In this document: positions 1 through 7,989 of the stretch, piece after piece | How the letters are laid out: each line of letters begins with the position of its first letter | Numbering within the stretch: the stretch's first letter is position 1 | Source: a virus | IMG/VR virus record: IMGVR_UViG_3300038441_002108 | Location: 1-45,992 of that record | Direction: 5' to 3' (one strand) | Length of the DNA: 45,992 nucleotides | Position numbers and translations under genes: made by a program | The notes under the pieces: generated by a model | What the model was told of the DNA's origin: nothing | The model's database searches: none | What the model saw: the letters and a program-made list of their open reading frames with translations, nothing else

Positions 1-395
1 TCCAGCACTACAACACGCGCCGCACAGCCCATCTTTTAAAACTTTGTATGATCGCCTGCGCGAGCACCGGGGACTCCCTCGTCATCACCCTCGAGCACTA
101 CGCCGAAGCCCTCGACTGGCTCATGGAAGTGGAACGTGTTATGCCGGATATCTTCCGGGCCATGCGGAGTGGTGGGGACGGGAAGGTGATGGAGGAGTGC
201 TGGCACTACCTCTACGAGATGTACGTGAAGGACAAAAAGCCGATACTTGAGCACCGGCTTTTCGCTTACCTCCAGGAGCGTACCCCGGCCCACAACGTGG
301 AGCGGATCATCAACGTGATGGAGAAATCAGGTTTGATTGAAAAGAAGTTCGCGGACGTGGGGATGGCGTATGTGCCGCGAACCAAGGCCGCCTAG
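1..395 (+). CDS. C-terminal part of replication helicase/ATPase (gene wraps from 45215)
   Basis: This is the 3' portion of the gene that starts at 45215. Codons continue in frame across the window ends: the last base 45992 plus bases 1-2 make CTC (Leu), followed by QHYNTRRTAHLLKLCMIA, a typical C-terminal stretch of phage DUF3987-like P-loop ATPases. ATG48 is an internal methionine, not a start. The joined protein would be 390 aa. The tail part is helical and probably ends in a winged-helix-like segment (ERTPAHNVERIINVMEKSGLI). The stop TAG at 393-395 overlaps the stop codon of the convergent spanin-like gene at 392-394. If the window is not circular, this is simply a 5'-truncated gene. Confidence 0.85.
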   Translation, partial: QHYNTRRTAHLLKLCMIACASTGDSLVITLEHYAEALDWLMEVERVMPDIFRAMRSGGDGKVMEECWHYLYEMYVKDKKPILEHRLFAYLQERTPAHNVERIINVMEKSGLIEKKFADVGMAYVPRTKAA

Positions 396-859
396 GACCG
401 AGGACGCTGAGTCCGGGGAACATCGAGAGAGTCAATCTTCGAACTCAGCGTATCCGTCTTTTGTGTTCCCAGTTTCACTTCTGTGGAAAGTGTACCAAGA
501 TCCCGTTTGATAGACTCAACGGCGGTAAGCACGGTATCGGCGATCCTGTCCATTCGCTTACTTGCGGCCTCGATCCCCGCTTCATTTTGTCCCATTCGGT
601 AGTTGAGGTTGGAAGTCTCGGCATTTTGTTTAGCAATATTGTTTTGCATTGCTTGAATGGCCGCGGTGAGCTGGACGAAGTTCTGATCGGTCTGAGCGGT
701 TCGAGAGGCCCGAAAGCTCTCCGTCTGGTTAAGCCGGGCCTCCAAACTCGTGAGTTGCGTGTTTATGTAAATGGCCCCCGCGAAAAGGGCCATGCCGATC
801 GGGATCAGCGTTCCAAAGTTAATATCCCATTTCACTGCCACAGCCGCACCTTTTTCCAT
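392..859 (-). CDS. putative inner-membrane spanin-like protein (TM plus coiled coil)
   Basis: A 155 aa protein with one N-terminal membrane segment (about residues 14-32) followed by a long heptad-rich Gln/Asn/Lys helix, which is the topology of an Rz-type inner-membrane spanin with a periplasmic coiled coil. It is the last gene of the lysis cassette, after endolysin, lipoprotein and holin, which fits a role in outer-membrane disruption, with the lipoprotein at 1218-1535 as a possible outer-membrane partner. The function is inferred from topology and position; I see no diagnostic motif. The start is uncertain: ATG859 has a weak upstream Shine-Dalgarno and a GTG lies a few codons in. Its stop overlaps the stop of the convergent helicase gene. 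Confidence 0.65.
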   Translation of the reverse strand: MEKGAAVAVKWDINFGTLIPIGMALFAGAIYINTQLTSLEARLNQTESFRASRTAQTDQNFVQLTAAIQAMQNNIAKQNAETSNLNYRMGQNEAGIEAASKRMDRIADTVLTAVESIKRDLGTLSTEVKLGTQKTDTLSSKIDSLDVPRTQRPRS

Positions 860-862
860 ATA

Positions 863-1228
863 CTAATTTCCGAGGGGCTTCTTCGCCACCCAACGGCCGT
901 AGAGCGTCACCACCCCGCCCACAACCGTACCCAGGGCCATGCCCAAGGCAACCAATTGATCTGCGTTGATCACGTCCGTGGACACTCCCAAGATCCCTAG
1001 CAACGGCAATACGATCGATGCGATCGCCCCCCACGTCACCCGCGACTGATACCACGGCTCTTGGTTCGAGGCGTTCACCACGATCGGAGCCACCTCCGTC
1101 AGCACCTTCGCAGTGATAGTCGATACATCCCCCGGACTTGTCGTCGTGACGGGGCTAGCCGCCGCCGCGGAAACCGCCCGCACCACTGCACTACGGATGA
1201 GGTCTTTTGCATCTTCGCTACTGGACAT
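863..1228 (-). CDS. holin-like protein, two membrane segments
   Basis: A 121 aa protein with a polar Ala/Ser-rich N-terminal half and two hydrophobic segments near residues 64-82 and 90-112, ending in a short basic tail (GRWVAKKPLGN). Size, two-TM layout and position between endolysin/lipoprotein and the spanin-like gene match phage holins, which permeabilise the inner membrane at the time of lysis. A very strong Shine-Dalgarno (AAGGAGG) precedes the ATG, and the gene overlaps the end of the lipoprotein gene by 11 nt, indicating translational coupling. Holin is an assignment from topology and context; a membrane-anchored virion protein is the alternative. Confidence 0.75.
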   Translation of the reverse strand: MSSSEDAKDLIRSAVVRAVSAAAASPVTTTSPGDVSTITAKVLTEVAPIVVNASNQEPWYQSRVTWGAIASIVLPLLGILGVSTDVINADQLVALGMALGTVVGGVVTLYGRWVAKKPLGN

Positions 1229-1535
1229 TGCGGGCCTCCTTCAGGGCGACGGCGATGACGGCATATGCAGTTGCCGCGCTGATCAACGTGCTTGCCAGCG
1301 TAGCGGTATCTTTATTATCACAGTAAATCACGAGTTGCGAATACGCCGCGGCTTCCTTTGCCACAGTGCGTTCTTTGATTTTCCCGCTCGCCGCGATCGC
1401 AACGAATACAGCATGACCCGTGTCAGCCGCTGCGCAAATCTGCGGAAGGCTTTGGCGGATCGCAGTGTCGATTGACCCCGTCGTGGTACAAGACGTAAGT
1501 CCGAGAGCTATCAAACAGGCAAGTATTTTTCGCAT
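1218..1535 (-). CDS. lysis-cassette lipoprotein
   Basis: A 105 aa protein with a short lipoprotein signal peptide: basic start (MRK), hydrophobic core and lipobox LTSC with the acylated Cys at residue 16. The mature part is alanine-rich, with two further cysteines (C34 and C72). The lipoprotein should be exported and lipidated, probably reaching the outer membrane. Its place between endolysin and holin suggests a role in lysis, possibly as the outer-membrane partner of the coiled-coil protein at 392-859, although it is longer than classical Rz1. A GAGGA ribosome site precedes the ATG, 3 nt after the endolysin gene. Confidence 0.75.
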   Translation of the reverse strand: MRKILACLIALGLTSCTTTGSIDTAIRQSLPQICAAADTGHAVFVAIAASGKIKERTVAKEAAAYSQLVIYCDNKDTATLASTLISAATAYAVIAVALKEARNVQ

Positions 1536-1538
1536 CGC

Positions 1539-1967
1539 TTAGTCCTCATAAAGCTTCGATTTCTTAGCCCAGTCTTTCCACGGGTGGAGTTCGTAGTGCG
1601 GCATATCCCAACCATCACTCAAATTCCCATCCATGTTCCAGTCCCCGCCCCATCGGATCGGGATACCTCTTTTCTTCGCAATTCGCAGGATCACCTTCGA
1701 CAGATTGATAAACGCCTGTCGATTATCCCAGTCATACGGAGCCGGGAATAAATCCATAGCAATAGCCGGGACGTAGTTATGCGCGGAGTTCCCGAAATGG
1801 ACTTTCGAATGTCCCCGCCGGAAAGCCTTTTCCTGCGCCGCCCTTCCTCGTGTGGCGTCAAGGATTTTAAAATCAATCTCCTTGATCGCCTCATCCACGA
1901 GTTCACGCAGCTTCGGATGTAACTTGACCCGAGACGCCTTGGAGGCGGAGCTGAACGTGAACGTCAT
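1539..1967 (-). CDS. endolysin, M15-type zinc D,D-/L,D-peptidase
   Basis: A 142 aa peptidoglycan peptidase of the VanY/M15 superfamily, like phage L-alanyl-D-glutamate peptidases. The zinc-site pattern is visible: SAHNYVPAIAMD (H63, D72), followed by an RWGGDW segment and PHYEL with the third ligand H124. The length is the family's usual one and there is no separate cell-wall-binding domain. No signal peptide is seen, so release to the periplasm would depend on the neighbouring holin. Preceded by a GAGGGAG ribosome site, it is the first gene of the lysis cassette, directly downstream of the tail fibre gene. Confidence 0.9.
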   Translation of the reverse strand: MTFTFSSASKASRVKLHPKLRELVDEAIKEIDFKILDATRGRAAQEKAFRRGHSKVHFGNSAHNYVPAIAMDLFPAPYDWDNRQAFINLSKVILRIAKKRGIPIRWGGDWNMDGNLSDGWDMPHYELHPWKDWAKKSKLYED

Positions 1968-1980
1968 AGCTCACTCCCTC

Positions 1981-3384
1981 TCAATCATACTGCCAGTTCG
2001 AGCCGTCGCAGAACACTTTCCGCGTGGTCGAGCCCGTGGTGGAAACTGTTTGCAGGTACGTCGGAGAAGCGATGCCGTTACTGATCACGGTCATCTTCCC
2101 AGCGTTGCCACCATTACAAGCCGGAAGCGTGGCCACCGTCAAACGGTCCATCGACACGGTTCCATCGCCGTTGATGCTGAAGCTGGTGGCGAACGAAGAG
2201 ATAAAATTATCCGTCGTGCCTTGGAAGATAAGACTTCCGAGCGTCGTGCCGCTCGATGTGTTAAACGCCCGAAAGCCTCGATTGTCCGCCGTCAGCATGT
2301 TGATGCGGGTGTTATCCCCCACCGTGGCAAGCGTGCCACCCGTGCTGGTAATCGCCCCGCCCGAGGTCACGGCCCCGCTGGGAGCGACTTGGAAATTATT
2401 CCCCTGTATCTGCGCGTTAGAATACGTGCCGTTCAGATACAAACCGTTCTGGCTCGACGCCTGCAACCACACATCATGCGTCTTCGTGGCGAAGCTGGCT
2501 GTGTGCAGCGCGGAGACAGAGTTGGACCAATCCTCGAAGCACGTCTGTCCTGCGGCGAGTGCGTTGTTGCAGTGGAACGCCCAGTACCACGCGGGCTTTC
2601 CGGAGATCGAGTTCTGCGAGCCGACCGAAACCGCCGTCCCGCTGGTGTTGTCGGTCGCGCCTCCGATCCACAAAGCTAGCGGGCCGGGAACCGCGCTGCC
2701 AGGAGACCAATCGAAACCAGAGTGGTTGCCCACGTCGAGTTCGATGCAGTAAAGCTGCGATTTGAACCCGGCTTCAATCTTGCAGTTCGGGTTGAACAGC
2801 CAGTGATTACCACCGTTGGCCCCGCTTGAAGAAGACGCGGTGATGCCGGATTTCGCGTTGTGCTGGCCGTCGTTCTGGTAGGTCCAGGTCACAGTGCCGT
2901 CAACGACGGTTCCGCTCGCCGGCCATGTCGGCTCGCTTGCCCCCGACGTTCCGGCAGTCGTGACCTTGTAGACCTTGCCGCCGTTGACCTGCGTGAACGA
3001 GTCAAGCGGGTATGCCGTGCTGGCCGTCCAAGGCGGGGCCGCCCCGGTATTGTTCAACATTTCTACGCCGAAGCAACTTTGGTAAGTATTCGCGGTCTCG
3101 GTCCCCGCGCATTTGAGCAAGCCCTGCGTGTAGACTGGCGTGGTACTGCCGAAATCAGGGAGGCCGTAATACCGGACATTCCACGTCGGGGCGAACCACG
3201 CGCCGTTCGGCGTTGCCCAGGGAACCGTCGTCGGAGAGCCAGAAAGGGCATTCGGCGCGGTCATGCCGAGCCGTCCCATAACATTCGGGTTAGCGAAGCT
3301 CGGAGAAGGCAGGGATTGTGCGATCGCGGGGAATGTCGAAAGGAAATAAAGCGCCGCGAAAGCGAGTGTAGCTAGTTTCTTCAT
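1981..3384 (-). CDS. tail fibre/receptor-binding protein with N-terminal signal peptide
   Basis: A 467 aa protein. Residues 1-22 form a textbook Sec signal peptide (MKKLATL, hydrophobic core, AIA before Q23), which is odd for a virion protein. Residues about 120-170 hold a module (TAYPLDSFTQVNGGKVYKV then SEPTWP...GTVTW) seen in many phage fibre and carbohydrate-binding regions. The rest is Gly/Ser/Thr-rich beta repeat, ending in GKMTVISNG and FCDGSNWQYD, a common fibre C-terminus. It follows the fibre-adaptor gene at 3395-4039 and probably forms the distal, receptor-binding part of the fibre. The adaptor function is known for the family; the assembly with this gene is inferred. Confidence 0.75.
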   Translation of the reverse strand: MKKLATLAFAALYFLSTFPAIAQSLPSPSFANPNVMGRLGMTAPNALSGSPTTVPWATPNGAWFAPTWNVRYYGLPDFGSTTPVYTQGLLKCAGTETANTYQSCFGVEMLNNTGAAPPWTASTAYPLDSFTQVNGGKVYKVTTAGTSGASEPTWPASGTVVDGTVTWTYQNDGQHNAKSGITASSSSGANGGNHWLFNPNCKIEAGFKSQLYCIELDVGNHSGFDWSPGSAVPGPLALWIGGATDNTSGTAVSVGSQNSISGKPAWYWAFHCNNALAAGQTCFEDWSNSVSALHTASFATKTHDVWLQASSQNGLYLNGTYSNAQIQGNNFQVAPSGAVTSGGAITSTGGTLATVGDNTRINMLTADNRGFRAFNTSSGTTLGSLIFQGTTDNFISSFATSFSINGDGTVSMDRLTVATLPACNGGNAGKMTVISNGIASPTYLQTVSTTGSTTRKVFCDGSNWQYD

Positions 3385-3394
3385 ATGTGTATCC

Positions 3395-4039
3395 TCAACT
3401 AATGGCGAAGAGCCCGCCGTTGTTCCAAAGTTTTCCTGGCGTGGCCGGGAGATCCGTAGGGAGTAACGCTATAATGTTTTCAAGGGCAGCCACAAGCGCG
3501 GCATCGGGCTGAACCGCCGTATCGGCCTTAGCACCTTGCGCTGCCGTGGCAAAGTACTCCACGTCTTTCGTCGAGGCGGTTCCGAGATTTTCCGCTAGGG
3601 CCAAAAACTCTTGCAGTTCCTCAGGCGTAAGTGGGTCCTGTCCCACCTCCACCATCAGGGCCCGGCCGAGTCCCTCCGCCAATTGCTGTGTTTGCATTAC
3701 GATATGATCCAGCTGTCGCATAAGCGTTACTGGATTAAATCCCCCGTAGGTAGGTATATTAAGCTCTTGCTTATACTCAACGATCCGCTCTATGACAATA
3801 TTCAGCGTATCATCCAAGGGGCTTCCGGCCACGGGATAGGTAACTGTGCCCCCGTCTGGTTCATCCAGCCCGATAACATCGTAAGACCCCGAGGCCAAAA
3901 CTTCCGTGATAACTCCCGTGGCCACGTCTTGCAGGCTTACCTGCAGAGTGCCCGATGGAATTATGAAGTTAAACCCGAAGTCCGTTGCAGCCCCGTTACC
4001 TTGGTATATAACAAGCCGGTCAGTAGTTTCGAGTGTCAT
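3395..4039 (-). CDS. T7 gp17-like tail fibre N-terminal adaptor protein
   Basis: A 214 aa protein whose first about 140 residues match the N-terminal domain of T7-type tail fibres: YQGNGAATDFGFNFIIPSG, GSYDVIGLDEPDGGTVTYP, then a helical LMRQLDHIVMQTQQLAEGLGRAL segment. This domain anchors fibres at the adaptor/nozzle interface of short tails. The protein lacks a long distal shaft, so it probably serves as a branching adaptor to which the fibre at 1981-3384 docks. Its ATG overlaps the upstream stop (TAATG), so it is translationally coupled to the giant internal virion gene. Confidence in the domain is high; the docking partner is inferred. Confidence 0.85.
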   Translation of the reverse strand: MTLETTDRLVIYQGNGAATDFGFNFIIPSGTLQVSLQDVATGVITEVLASGSYDVIGLDEPDGGTVTYPVAGSPLDDTLNIVIERIVEYKQELNIPTYGGFNPVTLMRQLDHIVMQTQQLAEGLGRALMVEVGQDPLTPEELQEFLALAENLGTASTKDVEYFATAAQGAKADTAVQPDAALVAALENIIALLPTDLPATPGKLWNNGGLFAIS

Positions 4040-7000
4040 TATCGTCTCCTTTCAGGAAGATGACTACCAACGGCGGCTTCAGCTGCGTCGACTGTGCTAC
4101 GAAGTATAACCGTGTTCTGATACGGAAGCAAGCGCCTGAAATCACGCAGGGTGCTTTGCGTCGGCTGGTCAAGGCCGGTTACGACGTTAGAGGCACTTTG
4201 AAGGAAACCTAAACTTGGCCCCCCTAGCGCCTCAACGAGATCATCCCCAGGCCGCCGAGTCTGTCGACTGCCGCTGAAGCTCGCGATGGGTTCGAGGAGG
4301 GGAATGGTCTGGGCGATGCGCTGAACTTCCGACACGGTGCCGAGAAGGCCCGACCGATTAATCGCCTCGTCCGCCCACTTATCCAAATCCGCCTTCATCA
4401 TGTCTTCATAGGCCTTCCCGCCCGTGGCCACAGCCCACAGGTAGTACGACATCGCGCCGAGCCCTAGGCTCGCCATACTTCCCGCGAGGATACTTGCATC
4501 ACGCTGTTGCAGCCCAGCCATCGTAATCTTCGGCATCGAGGCCATCCCGAAGGATTTAAACTGATAGAGCATCCGGCCCAGCATGTTCACATCCGAAAGG
4601 AGCGGGCGTTCAACTCCGGGGCGAATGATTGTATTTGTTACCTCACGAGCGAGCGCGGCTCGGTAGGCACGAAGAGCGATCGGGTCCGTCCAGGACTCAG
4701 TGTTAGGCCACCAGACCCCGTCGACCTTTCCACCCCCACCGTCGGCAACCTGCTTCCAGATCCGTTCCGCCAGCACTCCATCGATCCCGTTTTCCGCCAG
4801 AAACGTGGTGGCCGCCTTGTCCGTCATCGTCCCGCTTGCGGTATTGATCCGGGCGAGGGAGTCCATCAACTTCGCGTTAGCAATCGAACTCGTAACAAGT
4901 TCTCCGGCCTGCGTCCAATAGTCAAACAGCGCCACGATACCCATTCGATTCGTGGCATACTCGATCCCTTTTTCTACCGCCGAGCCGTGGTGGAGTTCGT
5001 CCGTGATATCCCGATACGCCATCGAGCGCTGATGCGCCGATATATCCGTGCCCACGCCCGCGAGGTGGGCTTCCCGGGCGTTCAGCTTCATCGTCTTTAA
5101 ATTCGTGACCAACGGCGCGAACCCGTCGCGGAACGTCCGCGTTAGCCCATACCGCATGACCGGACGGCCCAAATCAGGGAACGACGACGTGAGCACCATA
5201 CCCATCTGACGAAGCACGTTCAGGTTCATAATCGTGCGGGCGGCGCGGTAGGCGAACCCGTCCGGATCGCTGGGCAAGCCCCGCGTACCACGAAGTCGAT
5301 CCACGATTGCAAGGAAGTTTTTCTTGTTCTGGTCGAACGCGTTGTTGAGCTTCAGCTGCCGCGTCGATTGACGTGCTTCGAACCCGCGGGGGTCCGCGCC
5401 CTCGGGAGGTGCAGTCTCCCCTACGGCTTTGATTTTCGCGTTCAATTCATCGATGGCGGGCTGGAGTATTTCCGAGCCGTTGATCGTCCCGAACTTATTC
5501 ATCAGCTCAATGTCCGGACCGAGGGTCCGAGTGTACACGCGGGTCAAGCGGCGGATGTCCTTGTCGAGGAATTTGTCGATCTCCTTTGAGGAAATGTGAA
5601 GGACGCGTCGGAGTTCGCTCCCGCGCTTCTCGGCCATCACCTCCATATACGGAAGCCTCAGGTAGGTCCCCATGATCTTGTCCTTCACCTGCTCCGCCGC
5701 GGCCCGGGAAGTCTCCTTAAAATTCGCAATCCCCGTCTCAGGATTCACATCGTCGGCGCGGAAGTCCCGAACCCAGCGATTGACGAAATCGTTCTCCGCG
5801 CGCTGGGGAGCGGCATTCGCCTCGGCCAGTCTCGCGCGTGCGACCTCGGGGTCCAACTTCGCGGCCTGTTCGCGCAGTCGCTGATTGCGGAGCACGCGGC
5901 GGGCGTTGATCGACTGAACCTTTTCCAGGGTCTTGTTGAGTCCCTCGTTGATGGTTGCGCGGATCGCGGTGCGGTCGAGGTTCTCGGCGTTTTCCAAACG
6001 CTCCGCAACTGCGTCGAGCCGTTCCGCCCGCCCCTGCTGTACATCTTCCAGGGCTCCGAGTCGATGGACGTCCTCGTCATTCTCCGCCAGTTTCACAAGG
6101 CGTTCCTCGCCCCGATCGTACACCTCCCCTGCTCGGGCAAACTGATCTTTCAGCTTCGCCACTTCGGCATCGAGCTTTTTATCGCCCCACTTGTCCAACT
6201 GGCGTAGCGTGGTCTGAGCCTTCGAAACCAGACGCGACAGCGTCGTGAGCGACAGCTCTTCAGTCCGATCAATGCGGTCGAGCTTGGCCGCCCGCCGCGC
6301 ATCCACCGCAACCACGGCCTTGTTCAGGTTCCCGATCCGCCTACGCAGCCGGGCCCGCTCGCCCTTCACCTTTTCGTACGGCTCGCCCGCTGTCTTCTCC
6401 ATATCCCGGGCATCTTTCAGCAGCCGCTTATACGTCGCTTCCTCCCCTGGAGACAGGGTGCCGTTGAGTCGCATGGCCCGAGCGGTAGCCCGGTTCGTCG
6501 CTACGGCCTCCTCGAGCATCTGGATTTCCTCGGGCAGCCCTTCCTCAACTCCTTTGAGTTCTTCTCGGAACTTCTCGAGCAGTTCGTCCACCTCGCTTTC
6601 CGGCCGGGCCAGGTCCTCCGCGAGTTCCCTGCGGTTCTGCTGCTTTCCTTTGAACCCTTCGAGTTCATCCGCGAACCGTTGATTCAGATCCTTCTCATAA
6701 TTTGTGGCGAGGATCCGGACGAATTCGTCAGTGTTCGCTCGGATCGCCTGCCGGTTATACTCACGGTTCACATACGCGGCGTCCCCCACTACCTGTACGT
6801 CTTCGGGAAGAAGCTTCGCTTCTTGCGCGGCTTTCAGTATCGGCTCATAAACGTTCTTGGCTACTGCCTGCGCCGCCTTGGCCACCTCCGGAACATCGTG
6901 TTGGAAGCCGTTCCAGATCGCGCGAGTGACTTCATCCGAGAACTGACTTGCCGAGAGTTTTCCGTTTGCGTTAAACGTGCCGGCGAGGTTCGCTCTAAGG

Positions 7001-7989
7001 TTCGGGGCGAAAGAAGGGACAGTACCATCAAAGAAATAGGTCCGGTAGGCCTCGGCAAACGCATCATCGCCTCGAACAAGAAGGCCAGTATAATAGTGAA
7101 GTCGGTTCTCAATCGTACCTCCAACAGCTGCAGGAATACCTTCCTCGTTCCGGGCCATCCGAAGGCCCGAGTCAGAAAGCTGTTGCACTAGAACCCGAAA
7201 GCTTTCGAATTCTTCTTGGTTAATTGACTGGGTTACGGGATTGGTTAGGAGCACGGTTTTGTCATTCGCACGAGCGAGGGTCTGCGCGCCCGAGGCCAAG
7301 CCCCCCGCGTTCACAAACTGTTCATTCGGGGCCGCACCCACACCCTGCGGGCGAGCCACACGTTCCAGTTCCGCTTCGTAAAGCGCCCGTTCACCAGGGC
7401 GCAGGGCGGCGATGGTTCCACCAAGGATACCTCCCAGGGCCGTCGAAGCGGCGAGAGCCAACGCCACCTCCCCGCCTGTCCGGGTCTCTTGGTTCGCGGC
7501 CAGGGCCAATTCCGTCGGCACCGCCGAGACGCCCCCGATAGCTGCCCCGCGAACCACAGCACTGAGACCTCTGCCACCCCCGACGAAGGGAAGGAACACA
7601 GTCGGCGACACGAGTCCCGCGCCCACCCCGGCCACAACACCGAGCCAGCCCGCCCGTTCCAGCGTATCCCGCTGCACGTTCTGGTCATTAATCCGCTTGA
7701 TGACGTAGGTCATCTCATCTTCCGACTGCACCCCAATGAACCGATCGCGGTACTGCTCGAACATGTTCGTGCGATTTTTGACGTCGTAGTCGCGGAGGGC
7801 CGGGCCGACCGTGAACCCGTCCTGTGGAAGGAACGCGGGGCGGGAGAGTAGGTCCACAATGTTCGCAACATCGTTCTCCAGATGCCACGCCGCGCCGAAC
7901 GTATCACCGGGCGTCGGCTGCGTCGGTTCCTCGACAGCCCGCTCGAACTGATTAAATTCCCTACCAAGTTTATGTTCTACGAGTGGCAT
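4039..7989 (-). CDS. giant internal virion (ejection) protein, T7 gp16-like in position and size
   Basis: A 1316 aa protein starting at the ATG preceded by GGAGGTCTTTG; the longer open frame upstream has no ribosome site. A hydrophobic Gly/Ala stretch (about residues 110-200) could insert in membranes, followed by a very long charged, coiled-coil-rich centre (about 400-800) and a mixed C-terminal third with more hydrophobic segments. Size, position after the transglycosylase and coupling by a TGATG overlap match the largest ejection protein of T7-like and BPP-1-like podoviruses, which enters the host envelope with the DNA. No enzymatic motif is recognised. Confidence 0.75.
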   Translation of the reverse strand: MPLVEHKLGREFNQFERAVEEPTQPTPGDTFGAAWHLENDVANIVDLLSRPAFLPQDGFTVGPALRDYDVKNRTNMFEQYRDRFIGVQSEDEMTYVIKRINDQNVQRDTLERAGWLGVVAGVGAGLVSPTVFLPFVGGGRGLSAVVRGAAIGGVSAVPTELALAANQETRTGGEVALALAASTALGGILGGTIAALRPGERALYEAELERVARPQGVGAAPNEQFVNAGGLASGAQTLARANDKTVLLTNPVTQSINQEEFESFRVLVQQLSDSGLRMARNEEGIPAAVGGTIENRLHYYTGLLVRGDDAFAEAYRTYFFDGTVPSFAPNLRANLAGTFNANGKLSASQFSDEVTRAIWNGFQHDVPEVAKAAQAVAKNVYEPILKAAQEAKLLPEDVQVVGDAAYVNREYNRQAIRANTDEFVRILATNYEKDLNQRFADELEGFKGKQQNRRELAEDLARPESEVDELLEKFREELKGVEEGLPEEIQMLEEAVATNRATARAMRLNGTLSPGEEATYKRLLKDARDMEKTAGEPYEKVKGERARLRRRIGNLNKAVVAVDARRAAKLDRIDRTEELSLTTLSRLVSKAQTTLRQLDKWGDKKLDAEVAKLKDQFARAGEVYDRGEERLVKLAENDEDVHRLGALEDVQQGRAERLDAVAERLENAENLDRTAIRATINEGLNKTLEKVQSINARRVLRNQRLREQAAKLDPEVARARLAEANAAPQRAENDFVNRWVRDFRADDVNPETGIANFKETSRAAAEQVKDKIMGTYLRLPYMEVMAEKRGSELRRVLHISSKEIDKFLDKDIRRLTRVYTRTLGPDIELMNKFGTINGSEILQPAIDELNAKIKAVGETAPPEGADPRGFEARQSTRQLKLNNAFDQNKKNFLAIVDRLRGTRGLPSDPDGFAYRAARTIMNLNVLRQMGMVLTSSFPDLGRPVMRYGLTRTFRDGFAPLVTNLKTMKLNAREAHLAGVGTDISAHQRSMAYRDITDELHHGSAVEKGIEYATNRMGIVALFDYWTQAGELVTSSIANAKLMDSLARINTASGTMTDKAATTFLAENGIDGVLAERIWKQVADGGGGKVDGVWWPNTESWTDPIALRAYRAALAREVTNTIIRPGVERPLLSDVNMLGRMLYQFKSFGMASMPKITMAGLQQRDASILAGSMASLGLGAMSYYLWAVATGGKAYEDMMKADLDKWADEAINRSGLLGTVSEVQRIAQTIPLLEPIASFSGSRQTRRPGDDLVEALGGPSLGFLQSASNVVTGLDQPTQSTLRDFRRLLPYQNTVILRSTVDAAEAAVGSHLPERRR

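Noticed and set aside
48-395. A separate 115 aa gene starting at ATG48
   Set aside because: The frame is open to base 1 and joins in frame to the gene that runs off at 45992, with a family-typical sequence across the join.
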